64,000 nt of DNA, taken from positions 30,065 through 94,064 of the forward strand of contig JAZRVH010000013.1 of the NCBI GenBank assembly GCA_045598965.1, written 5' to 3'. This document shows, one piece after another, positions 15,838 to 24,969 of this stretch (position 1 is its first letter; each line of letters begins with the position of its first letter). Under the pieces are notes generated by a model. The model was not told the origin of the DNA. It did no database searches and saw only the letters and a program-made list of their open reading frames with translations. The position numbers and the translations under genes are program-made. The stretch comes from RGIG426 sp045598965 (GTDB lineage Bacteria > Bacillota > Clostridia > Oscillospirales > Acutalibacteraceae).

Positions 15838-17121
15838 TTAGTAGTCATATCGCTCAATCGAGGTGAGGCCCAACACCAACGCATCGTTGCCGAACGCACG
15901 GCAAACACGCAACGCATCGGGGATAACCTCTTGCGATTTTGCGGTACCTTTGGCGTCCATCGTCAACACCTCGTTACCGTCTAACAGGAAAAATTCGTTA
16001 CCTGCCGGAGCAATGCCACGGAACATTCCCGTAAACGGAAGCGTGTAACTTTCTTTTCCGTTGCGGTCCACCGCCAACAGCTCACCGCCCTCGGTAGCAC
16101 CGTAGCTTTGCAACACCACACCAACACGATTGTCGGTTACCGCCCAGCTAAGCAGGCGGCGGTTTTCGAAGGTAACTTCCACAGGCTCGGATTTTCCGGT
16201 TTTCACAACCCATACTCGGTCATCGCCCACAGCGGCGATATTCTCGTTGCCGAGATATTTTACATCACACAGCAGGGTATCCTTGCCGATATAGGTTTTG
16301 GGGTCTTTTTCGGAGTTGGTGTTATACACGAGCAAGCGGGATTGAGGAGCCCCGTTTTCGGCAAGCACGCCGATAGCCGCCATCTGTTTTCCGTCGGAAC
16401 GCAACGCCACACCGGTCAAGAACGCCTCGGCACTGTAGCAATAGAGCTTTGCCTCCCCCTTGTCGTTGAAAAACACAATCTCGGAAATGTGGCTTTTATC
16501 TGATTCGGTAATCGCCGCCACGCTTCCGTTATCCGCCACAGAAGCGGATACAATTTTCTTGGTGGTTTCAATGGTATGAATTTTGCCGCCGATGGTCTGA
16601 ACCTCCATACGTTTGCCGCCGATTTCTGCGAGCAAAACGCTGTTTCCTGCCACATCTACAAGCGGCTCGGAAAAGCTGTGAGTACGAGTGGTAACCGTAC
16701 CGGCACTTTGGTTATACACCGAAACGGTATTTTGGGTAACGACCAACAGGTAATTTCCCACCGGACGCATCGCCAACACGTTGCTTCCCTCGGCCTCGGT
16801 GGGATAACCGTCACCGCTTTCGCCGCCGGTTACCGCCACGTTAAGCCACGCCCACACACTGGACGGATTCAACGTATCCCAATTCGCCCATACAAGTATC
16901 ACGAGCAAAAGAACAATCCCGGCAATAATCAGTCGTTTTTTTGTTTTCGGCTTCTTTTGACGAGCGGCTCGTTTTTCGGCGGCAACACGTGCCGCTTCCT
17001 CCAGCTCATTTTCATACTGCATCCCCGCAAAACGAGGAGCAGGCTCAACCGGTTTTTCCGTTGAAACATCGGCTTTTATCCGTGTACGTTTTATGCGAAT
17101 ATCCTCTTTCCGTGCCATCAT
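15838..17121 (-). CDS. DUF5711-family membrane-anchored beta-propeller-like protein
   Basis: The 427-residue protein has a basic cytoplasmic N-terminus (about 65 residues), one membrane segment (LIIAGIVLLLVILVWANW, about 64-82) and a large extracellular domain of repeated beta strands with small-residue turns (VGNYLLVVTQNTVSVYN, SVADNGSVAAITES, LRSDGKQMAAIG), the pattern of a WD-like or PQQ-like propeller. The family DUF5711 is common in Clostridia and of unknown function. The start could be ATG at 17121 or 17118; both follow AGAAGGGAA. It sits 21 bases before the CvpA-like pair, so the three envelope proteins may act together. Confidence 0.7.
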   Translation of the reverse strand: MMARKEDIRIKRTRIKADVSTEKPVEPAPRFAGMQYENELEEAARVAAEKRAARQKKPKTKKRLIIAGIVLLLVILVWANWDTLNPSSVWAWLNVAVTGGESGDGYPTEAEGSNVLAMRPVGNYLLVVTQNTVSVYNQSAGTVTTRTHSFSEPLVDVAGNSVLLAEIGGKRMEVQTIGGKIHTIETTKKIVSASVADNGSVAAITESDKSHISEIVFFNDKGEAKLYCYSAEAFLTGVALRSDGKQMAAIGVLAENGAPQSRLLVYNTNSEKDPKTYIGKDTLLCDVKYLGNENIAAVGDDRVWVVKTGKSEPVEVTFENRRLLSWAVTDNRVGVVLQSYGATEGGELLAVDRNGKESYTLPFTGMFRGIAPAGNEFFLLDGNEVLTMDAKGTAKSQEVIPDALRVCRAFGNDALVLGLTSIERYDY

Positions 17122-17151
17122 GTTCCCTTCTTTCCTGGCAGCTTTTCAACG

Positions 17152-17895
17152 TCAAAAATCATCGTAAAACACGTCTTGTAAAGTCAATCCCTTGGCGGGA
17201 GCCGTTGTTCCGGCGGCATCCCGCTTGTTTTGTTCGAAAATCACAGGTATCTCATCGGCGGCAAGTCTTCCACTGGCGATATCCAGAAGAGTTCCCACCA
17301 TGATGCGTACCATATTATACAGAAATCCGTTCGCTTCCACCGTTACAACAACCAGGTCGCCCTCTCGACTTACGTCACAGCGAGTAACGGTGCGTGTCGT
17401 ATCCTCCACACTGCTTCCCGCCGCACAAAACGGGGCAAAATCGTGGGTGCCGAGAAAATCCTTTGCCGCCTCATCCATTCGTCTGTCGTCAAGCGGCACA
17501 GCAATATGTATGGCATTTTCCTCATAAAACGGGTTTCGTTGTCTTCCGTTCCAAATGCGGTAAATATACCGTTTTCCACGGGCATCATAGCGGGGATGAA
17601 AATCCAACGCTACCTCACGAACGTCGCTTACCGCCACGTCAAAAGGCAAGTGAGCATTCAGTGCCAACGCCAACCGTTCGCCCCGAAGCGGGCTTTCGGT
17701 GTCAAAGGTACAGCAGAATTTTTCCGCATGCACGCCGGCATCGGTGCGACTGCATCCGATCACGCCGGAGCGAACGCCGGTGACCGCCTCAATGGCGTTC
17801 TGAAGCGTTTCCTGCACGGTAACGCCGTTTGGTTGCACCTGCCACCCGTGATAAGCACCGCCACGGTAACGGAGAGTTAAAAACAATCGTGTCAT
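17152..17895 (-). CDS. truA: tRNA pseudouridine(38-40) synthase TruA
   Basis: TruA converts U38, U39 and U40 of the tRNA anticodon stem to pseudouridine. The 247-residue protein has the catalytic aspartate in CSRTDAGVHA (near residue 50), the conserved YRGGAYHGWQ start and the C-terminal GFLYNMVRIMVGTLLDI motif. I placed the start at 17895 (GAGAGGTG with six bases spacing); a start five codons upstream would overlap the ecfT stop. It is the usual neighbour of ecfA-ecfA-ecfT in Gram-positives. Confidence 0.94.
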   Translation of the reverse strand: MTRLFLTLRYRGGAYHGWQVQPNGVTVQETLQNAIEAVTGVRSGVIGCSRTDAGVHAEKFCCTFDTESPLRGERLALALNAHLPFDVAVSDVREVALDFHPRYDARGKRYIYRIWNGRQRNPFYEENAIHIAVPLDDRRMDEAAKDFLGTHDFAPFCAAGSSVEDTTRTVTRCDVSREGDLVVVTVEANGFLYNMVRIMVGTLLDIASGRLAADEIPVIFEQNKRDAAGTTAPAKGLTLQDVFYDDF

Positions 17896-17906
17896 AAGCA
17901 CACCTC

Positions 17907-18722
17907 TCAAAGCGTGGACGGCAACAGGATGTTCAGTGCCACCAGTGCCGCTAAAAACAAGACCGTAAAGCCCAGCGTCACCACGTCACGTCCGTGCATT
18001 TGTAGACGGTTCAAGCGGGTTCTGCCCTCGCCGCCACGATAACAACGACATTCCATAGCCGTTGCCAAATCATAAGCACGACGGAACGAGGACACAAAAA
18101 GCGGAATAAGTACCGGCAAAAATGCACGAATTCGTTGCATCAATCCGCCGCTTTCCATATCCGCACCACGAGCCTTTTGGGCCGCCATAATTTTATCCGT
18201 CTCCTCAATAAGGGTCGGGATAAACCGAAGAGCGATCGTCATCATCATCGCCAACTCGTGCACCGGCACATGTAGGTATTTCAGCGGGCTCAACAGCCGT
18301 TCCATACCGTCGGTAAGGGCGGTCGGCGTGGTGGTATAGGTCATCAGCGAACTGCCGGCAATGAGGCAAAGAATGCGAATGGCGATAAAAATTGCCGTAT
18401 ACACGCCGTGGTCGGTGAGCTTGAAAAATCCGGCATCCCACCACACGTTGCCGCTGTCAAGATAAAACACGTTAAGCACCGAGGTGAGAATAATCAGCGG
18501 AATAATGGGCTTAAAGGTTTTGGTAATCAGTCTCACAGGAAGCCGTGACAGCACCACACTCAACACCAAGAACGCCACCGCTACGGCAAGTCCTGTCCAG
18601 TTTTGCGGAATAAACACCGCAATGATATAAACAAACGTAACCAGTAATTTTACCCGAGGGTCTAAACGATGAAGCAACGAATTGCCGGGAAAATACTGAC
18701 CGAGCGTAATATCGTTAAGCAT
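17907..18722 (-). CDS. ecfT: Energy-coupling factor transporter transmembrane protein EcfT
   Basis: EcfT is the scaffold of group II ECF importers; it couples the two EcfA ATPases to exchangeable vitamin-binding S components. The 271-residue protein opens with DITLGQYFPGNSLLHRLDPRVKLL, has about six membrane segments and contains both Ala-Arg coupling regions (AQKARGADME near residue 180 and a later FRRAYDLATAMECRCY). The start ATG at 18722 overlaps ecfA2 by eight bases and follows GGGGGAGA. No S component gene is in the window, so the substrate is open. Confidence 0.93.
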   Translation of the reverse strand: MLNDITLGQYFPGNSLLHRLDPRVKLLVTFVYIIAVFIPQNWTGLAVAVAFLVLSVVLSRLPVRLITKTFKPIIPLIILTSVLNVFYLDSGNVWWDAGFFKLTDHGVYTAIFIAIRILCLIAGSSLMTYTTTPTALTDGMERLLSPLKYLHVPVHELAMMMTIALRFIPTLIEETDKIMAAQKARGADMESGGLMQRIRAFLPVLIPLFVSSFRRAYDLATAMECRCYRGGEGRTRLNRLQMHGRDVVTLGFTVLFLAALVALNILLPSTL

Positions 18723-19584
18723 CACTGTCTCCCCCTTTCCCAAAGCGGGAGACAAGAGCTTTTACAGCACTTTCCACCGTATAGGCGTTTTGACCCACAT
18801 TGATGCCTCTGGCAGAAAGCCCCATAAACACCTTGGTCACCGCCGGCACAGACAAGCCCATTTCCTCCAATTCCTCCGCACGGGAGAATACCTCTTTTGT
18901 CGGAGCGAGCATTTTCAGCTTGCCCTTGTGCATCACGAGCACACGGTCGGCAAGCCGGGCAACATCCTCCATACTGTGGGAAACGAGTAAAATCGTCGTA
19001 CCGTTTTCCTTGCGATAGGCTTCAATCTGTCGAAGAAGATTATCTCGACCTTTGGGGTCAAGTCCCGCCGTCGGCTCATCCAAAATCAGCACCTCCGGCT
19101 CCATCGCCATCACACCGGCAATGGCGGCACGGCGTTTTTCGCCGCCGGACAAATCAAACGGCGAATTGTCCAGCAATTCGCTTTTTAATCCCACAAAAGC
19201 GGCGGCACGACGTACACGAACATCCACTTCCTCGTCCGAAAGCCCCATGTTTTTTGCACCGAAAGCAATATCCTTATACACGGTCTCCTCGAACAGCTGA
19301 TATTCGGGATATTGGAACACCATACCGACACGAAACCGCACCTTGCGAATTTGCTTCGGGTCTTTCCAAATATCCTCACCGCCGAGAAGCACTTTTCCGG
19401 CAGTCGGCTTCAACAATCCGTTCAAGTGTTGCACAAAGGTGGATTTTCCCGAGCCGGTGTGTCCGATAATACCGACAAGCTCTCCTTTTTCGATAGAGAG
19501 AGACACATCGTCCAAAGCCGTTTTTTCAAACGGCGTTCCCTCGGCGTAGATATGTGTTAAATTGTGCGTTTCCAAAACGGTCAT
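18715..19584 (-). CDS. ecfA2: ECF transporter ATPase EcfA2
   Basis: The 289-residue ABC ATPase has Walker A GHTGSGKST, Q-loop FQYPEYQLF, the signature LSGGEKRRAAIAG, Walker B LILDEPTAGLDP and the switch His in VSHSMED. The C-terminal region (about 230-289) carries the ECF-specific extension. It overlaps ecfA1 by four bases and ecfT by eight, so the three are a tight translational unit. Confidence 0.93.
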   Translation of the reverse strand: MTVLETHNLTHIYAEGTPFEKTALDDVSLSIEKGELVGIIGHTGSGKSTFVQHLNGLLKPTAGKVLLGGEDIWKDPKQIRKVRFRVGMVFQYPEYQLFEETVYKDIAFGAKNMGLSDEEVDVRVRRAAAFVGLKSELLDNSPFDLSGGEKRRAAIAGVMAMEPEVLILDEPTAGLDPKGRDNLLRQIEAYRKENGTTILLVSHSMEDVARLADRVLVMHKGKLKMLAPTKEVFSRAEELEEMGLSVPAVTKVFMGLSARGINVGQNAYTVESAVKALVSRFGKGGDSDA

Positions 19585-20429
19585 GCACGGTCCTCCAAAT
19601 ACGCCGTAATGGCGTCAATACATTCCTCAGCGGTAAGAACATCCTTCGGCAAATCCCAGCCGAGAGCTCTCAATTCGGCACACAATTCGGTGGGTTGCGG
19701 AACATCCAATTCCACTTCTTTCAAAGCCTCCACCTGCGAAAAAATCTCACGGGGAGTGCCGTCCATCCACACACGACCCTCGTTCATCACAACGACACGG
19801 TCAGCGGCGGCGGCTTCCTCCATATAGTGGGTAATCATAATCACCGTCATTCCGTTTTCACGGTTCAAACGGCGAACGGTTTCCAGTACCTCACGACGTC
19901 CCTTCGGGTCAAGCATCGCTGTCGGTTCGTCCAGCACAATACAATCCGGTTTCATCGCCAAAACACCGGCAATGGCAATCCGCTGTTTTTGACCGCCGGA
20001 CAGCTTGTGCGGTGCATGGGTGCGGTAGTCGTACATATCCACCATTTTAAGAGCGTCATCCACTCGACGGCGAATTTCCGCCGGCTCAACCCCTAAGTTT
20101 TCCGGCCCAAACGCCACGTCCTCCTCAACCACCGTCGACACCAACTGGTTATCCGGGTTTTGAAGCACAAGGCCGATTTTTCGACGAATATCCATCGTCA
20201 GTTCCTCGTCTGCGGTGTTCATTCCTTCAACAAAAAGGGTTCCTCCGGTGGGGAGCAACAACGCATTAAAATGCTTTGCAAGAGTCGACTTGCCACACCC
20301 GTTATGCCCTAAAAGTGCCACAAAGCTTCCCTGTTCAATGGAAATATCCACATCACGAAGCACCGTTTTCGGCGGCTCATCAGGGTTTTCATATTGAAAG
20401 TGCAGTTTGTCTGCCTCAATAATCACCAT
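19581..20429 (-). CDS. ecfA1: ECF transporter ATPase EcfA1
   Basis: The 282-residue ATPase has Walker A GHNGCGKST, Q-loop LQNPDNQLV, the signature LSGGQKQRIAIAG, Walker B CIVLDEPTAMLDP and switch His in ITHYMEE. The FQYEN-type A-loop and NPDNQ Q-loop are typical of EcfA1, and it forms a heterodimer with EcfA2. It starts three bases after the methyltransferase stop. Confidence 0.93.
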   Translation of the reverse strand: MVIIEADKLHFQYENPDEPPKTVLRDVDISIEQGSFVALLGHNGCGKSTLAKHFNALLLPTGGTLFVEGMNTADEELTMDIRRKIGLVLQNPDNQLVSTVVEEDVAFGPENLGVEPAEIRRRVDDALKMVDMYDYRTHAPHKLSGGQKQRIAIAGVLAMKPDCIVLDEPTAMLDPKGRREVLETVRRLNRENGMTVIMITHYMEEAAAADRVVVMNEGRVWMDGTPREIFSQVEALKEVELDVPQPTELCAELRALGWDLPKDVLTAEECIDAITAYLEDRA

Positions 20430-20432
20430 GGT

Positions 20433-21293
20433 TTATTTTCCTCTCCAAATTGCAGATGCTCCGCAAGGAAGCGTCATTCCTGTCGCCTGCACCGGCAAAC
20501 CGATTTCGTCTGCCGACAGCGTTCCCTCGGCAGAAATAAGACTGCCGAGAATGTATTTCATCACCGACGGAGAAAGTCCCGTGGTATAGGAATTGATAAG
20601 TACAAAAAGCGGGTTATCCGACAACAGCTTTACACATTCGCACACGAAGGGGTAAATCTGCTCCTCTAATTTCCAAATTTCGCCATTGGGGCCACGTCCA
20701 TAAGACGGCGGGTCCATCAAAATGGCGTCATAAGTGTTGCCTCGACGCTGTTCACGCAACACAAATTTGAGGCAATCGTCCACAAGCCAACGCATCGGTT
20801 TTTCGGAAAGCCCCGAGGAGACGGCGTTTTCTTTTCCCCATGCCACCATACCCTTTGCGGCATCTACATGGGTAACGTGGGCACCGGCAGCAACACAAGC
20901 GAGAGTCGCCGCTCCCGTATATCCAAACAAGTTCAGCACTTTTATCGGTCGACCGGCGTTTTCAATCGCCTCTCGCATCCAGTCCCAGTTGACCGCTTGT
21001 TCGGGGAAAATGCCGGTATGCTTAAAGCCCATCGGTTTTAGGTGAAAGGTCAAATCCATATAGTGAATCGCCCAATCGTCCGGAATGGGACGATAGACCT
21101 CCCACTGTCCTCCTCCGGTCTTGGAGCGAAGATAACGGGCGTGGGCTTTTTTCCAAAGCGGATGCGTCTTAGGCGTATCCCAAATAACCTGCGGGTCGGG
21201 TCGAATAAGCACAATATCGCCCCATTGCTCAAGTCGCTCGCCGCCGGAGGCATCCAGCAAGGTATATTCTTTCCAGTTTTCTGCGGTACGCAC
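20433..21293 (-). CDS. Class I SAM-dependent methyltransferase (RlmI/RlmL-like)
   Basis: A 286-residue protein with SAM-binding VLNLFGYTGAATLACVAAGA (motif I near residue 120), an acidic motif II VDAAKGMV and DAILMDPPSYGRGP as motif IV, characteristic of the RlmI/RlmK family that acts on 23S rRNA or similar bases. There is no PUA domain, so it is shorter than RlmI. The true target is unknown. GTG at 21293, eight bases after AAGGAGG, is preferred over a GTG three codons earlier. It sits between ruvB and ecfA1. Confidence 0.75.
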   Translation of the reverse strand: MRTAENWKEYTLLDASGGERLEQWGDIVLIRPDPQVIWDTPKTHPLWKKAHARYLRSKTGGGQWEVYRPIPDDWAIHYMDLTFHLKPMGFKHTGIFPEQAVNWDWMREAIENAGRPIKVLNLFGYTGAATLACVAAGAHVTHVDAAKGMVAWGKENAVSSGLSEKPMRWLVDDCLKFVLREQRRGNTYDAILMDPPSYGRGPNGEIWKLEEQIYPFVCECVKLLSDNPLFVLINSYTTGLSPSVMKYILGSLISAEGTLSADEIGLPVQATGMTLPCGASAIWRGK

Positions 21294-21316
21294 AAGCGGC
21301 ACCTCCTTCGGTTACA

Positions 21317-22387
21317 TCAGTACAGCGATTGTTGACCCGCTGTTTCGGGACGGTCAAGTCCCAAATGGGCATAAGCGGCGGGAAGCACCACTCGCCCTCT
21401 CGGTGTGCGGCTCAAAAAGCCGTTTTGCATAAGATAAGGCTCATAGACATCCTCAATCGTGACGGCTTCTTCGCCGATAACCGCCGCCACCGTATCCAAT
21501 CCGACGGGGCCGCCGCCATAATGTTTAATCATGGCAGTGAGCATCCGACGATCAAGGGCGTCTAACCCCAACTCGTCTACCTCCAGGCGGTCAAGAGCCA
21601 ATTTCGCCGCATCACGGTCAATCACGCCACCGCTGTATACCTGGGCAAAATCACGCACACGGCGTAAAAAGCGGTTGGCAATACGGGGCGTTCCACGGCT
21701 ACGGGAAGCCAATTCCAATGCACCGTCATGCGTGCAGGGAATATCCAAAATCCGTGCCGAGCGTTCCACAATCTTCGCCAGCTCCTCCGGCGTATACAGC
21801 TCCAAACGCAACACGACACCAAAACGGTCACGCAGCGGAGCAGACAACTGTCCCGCACGGGTGGTGGCACCGATAAGCGTGAATTTATCAAGCGGCAGAT
21901 GGATGGATTGTGCCCCTGCTCCTTTGCCGTTCATAATATCAATCGTAAAGTCCTCCATCGCCGGATAGAGAATTTCCTCCACCGTACGAGGCAGGCGATG
22001 GATTTCATCAATAAACAAAACATCGCCGGGGTCAAGGCTCATAAGCAACGCCGCCAAGTCACCCGCCCGCTCTAACGCCGGACCGGAGGTGACACGGAAA
22101 TTGACACCCATCTCCTGGGCGATAATGGCAGCAAGCGTAGTTTTTCCGAGTCCGGGAGGGCCGTATAACAGCACGTGGTCCAACACCTCATGACGCTGTT
22201 TTGCGGCGGTGAGATACACCGACAAATTCTCTTTATTCTTTTCCTGGCCAATGTATTCGGCAAGCGTTTTCGGACGAAGCGGGTTATCTCCCTCATCCTC
22301 CGGGATATACTCCGTCGTCACCATACGATTTTCATAATCCGTATCGGCATCCTGTGCCTCCCACGAAATCAGGTCGTTATTTGTCAC
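21317..22387 (-). CDS. ruvB: Holliday junction branch migration helicase RuvB
   Basis: RuvB is the hexameric AAA+ motor that drives branch migration with RuvA. The 356-residue protein has Walker A GPPGLGKTT (near residue 65), Walker B LFIDEIHRLP, sensor 1 IGATTRAG, the arginine finger region RDRFG, and the C-terminal winged helix (GFLSRTPRGR). It starts with GTG after GGGGG with nine bases spacing. ruvC-ruvA-ruvB are in the usual order. Confidence 0.96.
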   Translation of the reverse strand: MTNNDLISWEAQDADTDYENRMVTTEYIPEDEGDNPLRPKTLAEYIGQEKNKENLSVYLTAAKQRHEVLDHVLLYGPPGLGKTTLAAIIAQEMGVNFRVTSGPALERAGDLAALLMSLDPGDVLFIDEIHRLPRTVEEILYPAMEDFTIDIMNGKGAGAQSIHLPLDKFTLIGATTRAGQLSAPLRDRFGVVLRLELYTPEELAKIVERSARILDIPCTHDGALELASRSRGTPRIANRFLRRVRDFAQVYSGGVIDRDAAKLALDRLEVDELGLDALDRRMLTAMIKHYGGGPVGLDTVAAVIGEEAVTIEDVYEPYLMQNGFLSRTPRGRVVLPAAYAHLGLDRPETAGQQSLY

Positions 22388-22418
22388 GGGTGTTTCCCCC
22401 TTTCAAAGCCAACAGCCG

Positions 22419-23018
22419 TCAGCCCATATTTTTTCCGTGTTGTTTCAATGCGGCGGCAACCATTTCTTCCACCGACATTTCGCTATCAAATTTTGCCACC
22501 AACGCAGACGCCTCGCCCGCTTGGAAGCCGAACATCGACGTCAACGCCCTTACCGCCGCTTCTGCATTGCCGGAAGCGGACGGAATTCCCGCCGGAAGCG
22601 GCGAACCATCTGTAAAGGCACTCACCTTGTCTTTCAATTCCAAAGCAATACGCTGAGCCATTTTCGGGCCCACGCCGTTGGCACGGGTAAATACCTTGTA
22701 ATCTCCGGAGGCGGCAGCGGCGGCAACCTGCTCCGGTGTAAGGGCGGACAAAATCGCACCCGCCACCTTAGCACCAACGCCGGATACGGTGGTTAACTGC
22801 TTAAAGCAAGTAAGCTCACTTTGTTCTGCAAAACCAAACAATTCCAACGCATCCTCACGCACGTTCAAGTGGGTGTAAAGGAAAACCTCTTGACCAACGC
22901 TCGGAAGCTTTCGAGCCGTGTTCACCGTGATACGACAGCGAAATCCCACACCGCCACAGTTTACCACGGCGATGGTGGCATCAAAATAATCCAAAATACC
23001 TTTTAAGGAATAGAACAT
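22419..23018 (-). CDS. ruvA: Holliday junction DNA helicase RuvA
   Basis: RuvA binds the four-way junction as a tetramer and recruits RuvB. The 199-residue protein has the N-terminal OB fold (MFYSLKGILDYF, GVGFRC), a middle helix-hairpin-helix domain (TTVSGVGAKVAGAIL, GVGPKMAQRIALEL) and the C-terminal domain III (EMSVEEMVAAALKQHG) that regulates RuvB. Start ATG after GGAGG. Confidence 0.95.
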   Translation of the reverse strand: MFYSLKGILDYFDATIAVVNCGGVGFRCRITVNTARKLPSVGQEVFLYTHLNVREDALELFGFAEQSELTCFKQLTTVSGVGAKVAGAILSALTPEQVAAAAASGDYKVFTRANGVGPKMAQRIALELKDKVSAFTDGSPLPAGIPSASGNAEAAVRALTSMFGFQAGEASALVAKFDSEMSVEEMVAAALKQHGKNMG

Positions 23019-23045
23019 CTCGCATTCCTCCGTCTGTTAAAAAAC

Positions 23046-23561
23046 TCAATCGTTTTTTTGTGTTAATTGCTGCACCCTCTGTTTTAGAGGAGTGCCGTTT
23101 TGCTGGGTGTGGCAAATGGCGATTGCCAACGCATCCGCCGTATCGTCGGGGCGAGGAACCTCTGCAAGCCCCAAACGGCGACGAGTCATTTCCATCACCT
23201 GTGCCTTTTCCGCTTGACCGTAACCGGTGACGGCACTTTTTACTTGAAGCGGTGTATACTCAAAAAACGGAACTCCCGCCTTATGAAGTGCCAGTAAAAT
23301 CACGCCTCGTGCCTGAGCCACGTCGATACCGGTCGTTTTGTTGTTTTTGAAATATAACTTTTCCACGGCAGCGGCATCGGGGTGATAGCGTTCCAAAAGC
23401 AGATTCATCTCTTCGTAAATCCGCTCAAGGCGTAGGGAAAAATCCATTCCGGCAGGCGTTTGGATAGAGCCAAATGCCAACGGCTTACAACGGGCACGCT
23501 CATAACCTATGAGCCCCCAGCCAACAATGGCATAACCGGGGTCAATTCCCATTATTTTCAC
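23046..23561 (-). CDS. ruvC: Crossover junction endodeoxyribonuclease RuvC
   Basis: RuvC resolves Holliday junctions by paired nicks. The protein has 171 residues when started at GTG 23561, which follows CGAGGTGA with eight bases; an in-frame ATG 21 codons earlier lies upstream of this ribosome binding site and before the likely transcript start. The catalytic acidic residues are in GIDPGYAIVGWG (Asp), AAVEKLYF (Glu) and PDDTADALAIAICH (Asp, Asp). First gene of the run down to the ClpE-like gene. Confidence 0.94.
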   Translation of the reverse strand: MKIMGIDPGYAIVGWGLIGYERARCKPLAFGSIQTPAGMDFSLRLERIYEEMNLLLERYHPDAAAVEKLYFKNNKTTGIDVAQARGVILLALHKAGVPFFEYTPLQVKSAVTGYGQAEKAQVMEMTRRRLGLAEVPRPDDTADALAIAICHTQQNGTPLKQRVQQLTQKND

Positions 23562-23612
23562 CGCATTCACCTCGTTTTTGCACACACTTCCACAAATACT
23601 TATACATTGTAT

Positions 23613-23641
23613 AGTATAGCACACCTTTTCAAAAAGTGCAA
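23613..23641 (-). promoter_or_regulatory. Promoter of the ruvCAB-to-clpE run
   Basis: Minus strand: -35 TTGCAC (23636-23641), 17 bases, -10 TATACT (23613-23618), about 50 bases before the ruvC start. No LexA box could be recognised around it. Confidence 0.65.
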
Positions 23642-23673
23642 TTCTCTAAAGCAACTTTTTTGGCCTTTTTTAT

Positions 23674-23711
23674 AAAAAAATCCTCCGTTTTCCAAAACAG
23701 AAAACGGAGGA
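23674..23711 (-). terminator. Terminator after the DUF3048 gene
   Basis: A 12-bp stem GAAAACGGAGGA with its complement, a 7-base loop and a minus-strand tract of seven T. Confidence 0.85.
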
Positions 23712-23725
23712 AATTGAAAACACGA

Positions 23726-24802
23726 TTATTGAAGGACGGTTCCGCCACGAAGAGCGGTATTTACCACACAAATGTACGTTTTACCGGGATTGACAACCAT
23801 CTCGCTGCCATCCGCCTCACTAAACGCAAAGCCGGTTCCGTCGTTAGAATAGGCAATGTCACGGCTTGTACCGCCGGAAACCAAGACACCGTCGCCGGAA
23901 AGGGTGAAATCGCACGTCGTGCTGTTCTCCATATATTTTGAAGCGTACAGCACCAGCACATTCGTCACGGTAATCGGCACTTGTTTTTGGACATCGTTAT
24001 ATACACGGTGAACCTCTTGCGGATTCCAGTCGTCGTTGGATTTCGTATAAAGGCCGGTAGACGCATCATAGCGGAAAATCACCGTCTGGGCACTGGTAAC
24101 GTCAATGGACGCCACGTTTCCGGCACCGTCCCCTTTCTTATCGCCAAACGCAAACAAAGCACCGTTTTCGGTAGTCATACGGTATTCATCATTTTTCATG
24201 TGGCTAAGAACCTTGCTGCCCGTAGCCATCATACTGTATTCATAACCACGGGAATTGATGAGACTTTGGTCACGCCAAAAGACCGTTCCGTTGACATTTC
24301 CGTCGATATCCGCCAAGCCAAGCTCATTGATTTTCGCTTTGCCGGTCGTACTTCCTCCCACGTGGAGATACACAAGATCCAACGATTTTGCAATTTTTAC
24401 AAAAGGCGTACGGGCACTGCGGCACGGGCCAACAGTTTCCGGCATTCTTTCCGCAGACGCCCACACCGCCATAATACGGGAAATGGCACCCTCGGTTTCC
24501 ATCTCAAAGAACAAATCGGCGTCTGCGATACCGAATTGCGGACGAGAAGCGGGGTTGTTACCAATCATCACACCCACCGGACGAGTAGAATCGCCGGGAT
24601 TCAGGTCAAACTCGCCGGTATACGGATTTTGTAAGCTCAAATCAACCGTTTGTGTCGTTGTTGCCGTAGCCGTGGTGGTTGCAACCGTCGTAGGTGCGGG
24701 AGCAGAAACTTCCGGCTCTTTTTTGGAACAACCGGTAGCACACACACCGCAAACAGCTATACAAAGTGCAAGAAGCACCACAAGACTTTTGCGTTTCATC
24801 AT
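23726..24802 (-). CDS. DUF3048 lipoprotein (YerB-like)
   Basis: A 358-residue lipoprotein. A signal peptide ends in the lipobox CATGCS (lipidated Cys near residue 25), followed by a Thr-rich linker (TTVATTTATATTT) and the DUF3048 region: RPVGVMIGN, RPQFGIADADLFFEM, GPCRSARTPFVKIA and a C-terminal part with DGTGFAFSEADG. The family includes B. subtilis YerB; no activity is established. The start could also be the next ATG, 24799, which has better spacing from AAGGA. Monocistronic, with its own promoter and terminator. Confidence 0.85.
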   Translation of the reverse strand: MMKRKSLVVLLALCIAVCGVCATGCSKKEPEVSAPAPTTVATTTATATTTQTVDLSLQNPYTGEFDLNPGDSTRPVGVMIGNNPASRPQFGIADADLFFEMETEGAISRIMAVWASAERMPETVGPCRSARTPFVKIAKSLDLVYLHVGGSTTGKAKINELGLADIDGNVNGTVFWRDQSLINSRGYEYSMMATGSKVLSHMKNDEYRMTTENGALFAFGDKKGDGAGNVASIDVTSAQTVIFRYDASTGLYTKSNDDWNPQEVHRVYNDVQKQVPITVTNVLVLYASKYMENSTTCDFTLSGDGVLVSGGTSRDIAYSNDGTGFAFSEADGSEMVVNPGKTYICVVNTALRGGTVLQ

Positions 24803-24831
24803 TCATTCCTTCTTTCGATTCGACTGCTTAT

Positions 24832-24860
24832 ATTATAACGCAAAAATCCTTATTTTTCAA
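24832..24860 (-). promoter_or_regulatory. Promoter of the DUF3048 gene
   Basis: Minus strand: -35 TTGAAA (24855-24860), 17 bases, -10 TATAAT (24832-24837). Confidence 0.75.
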
Positions 24861-24903
24861 CGTTTTTTGCGATTTTTTTATGAAAAAACGCACAGTTTTT
24901 TGC

Positions 24904-24943
24904 AAAAAATAAAAGACCACCATACTTTCGTATGGTGGTCTTT
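24904..24943 (-). terminator. Terminator of the str operon after tuf
   Basis: A perfect 14-bp stem (24912-24925 with 24930-24943) with a 4-base loop and a minus-strand tract rich in T. Confidence 0.9.
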
Positions 24944-24969
24944 ATTAGGTTAGCTTACGTCGGAATCAA

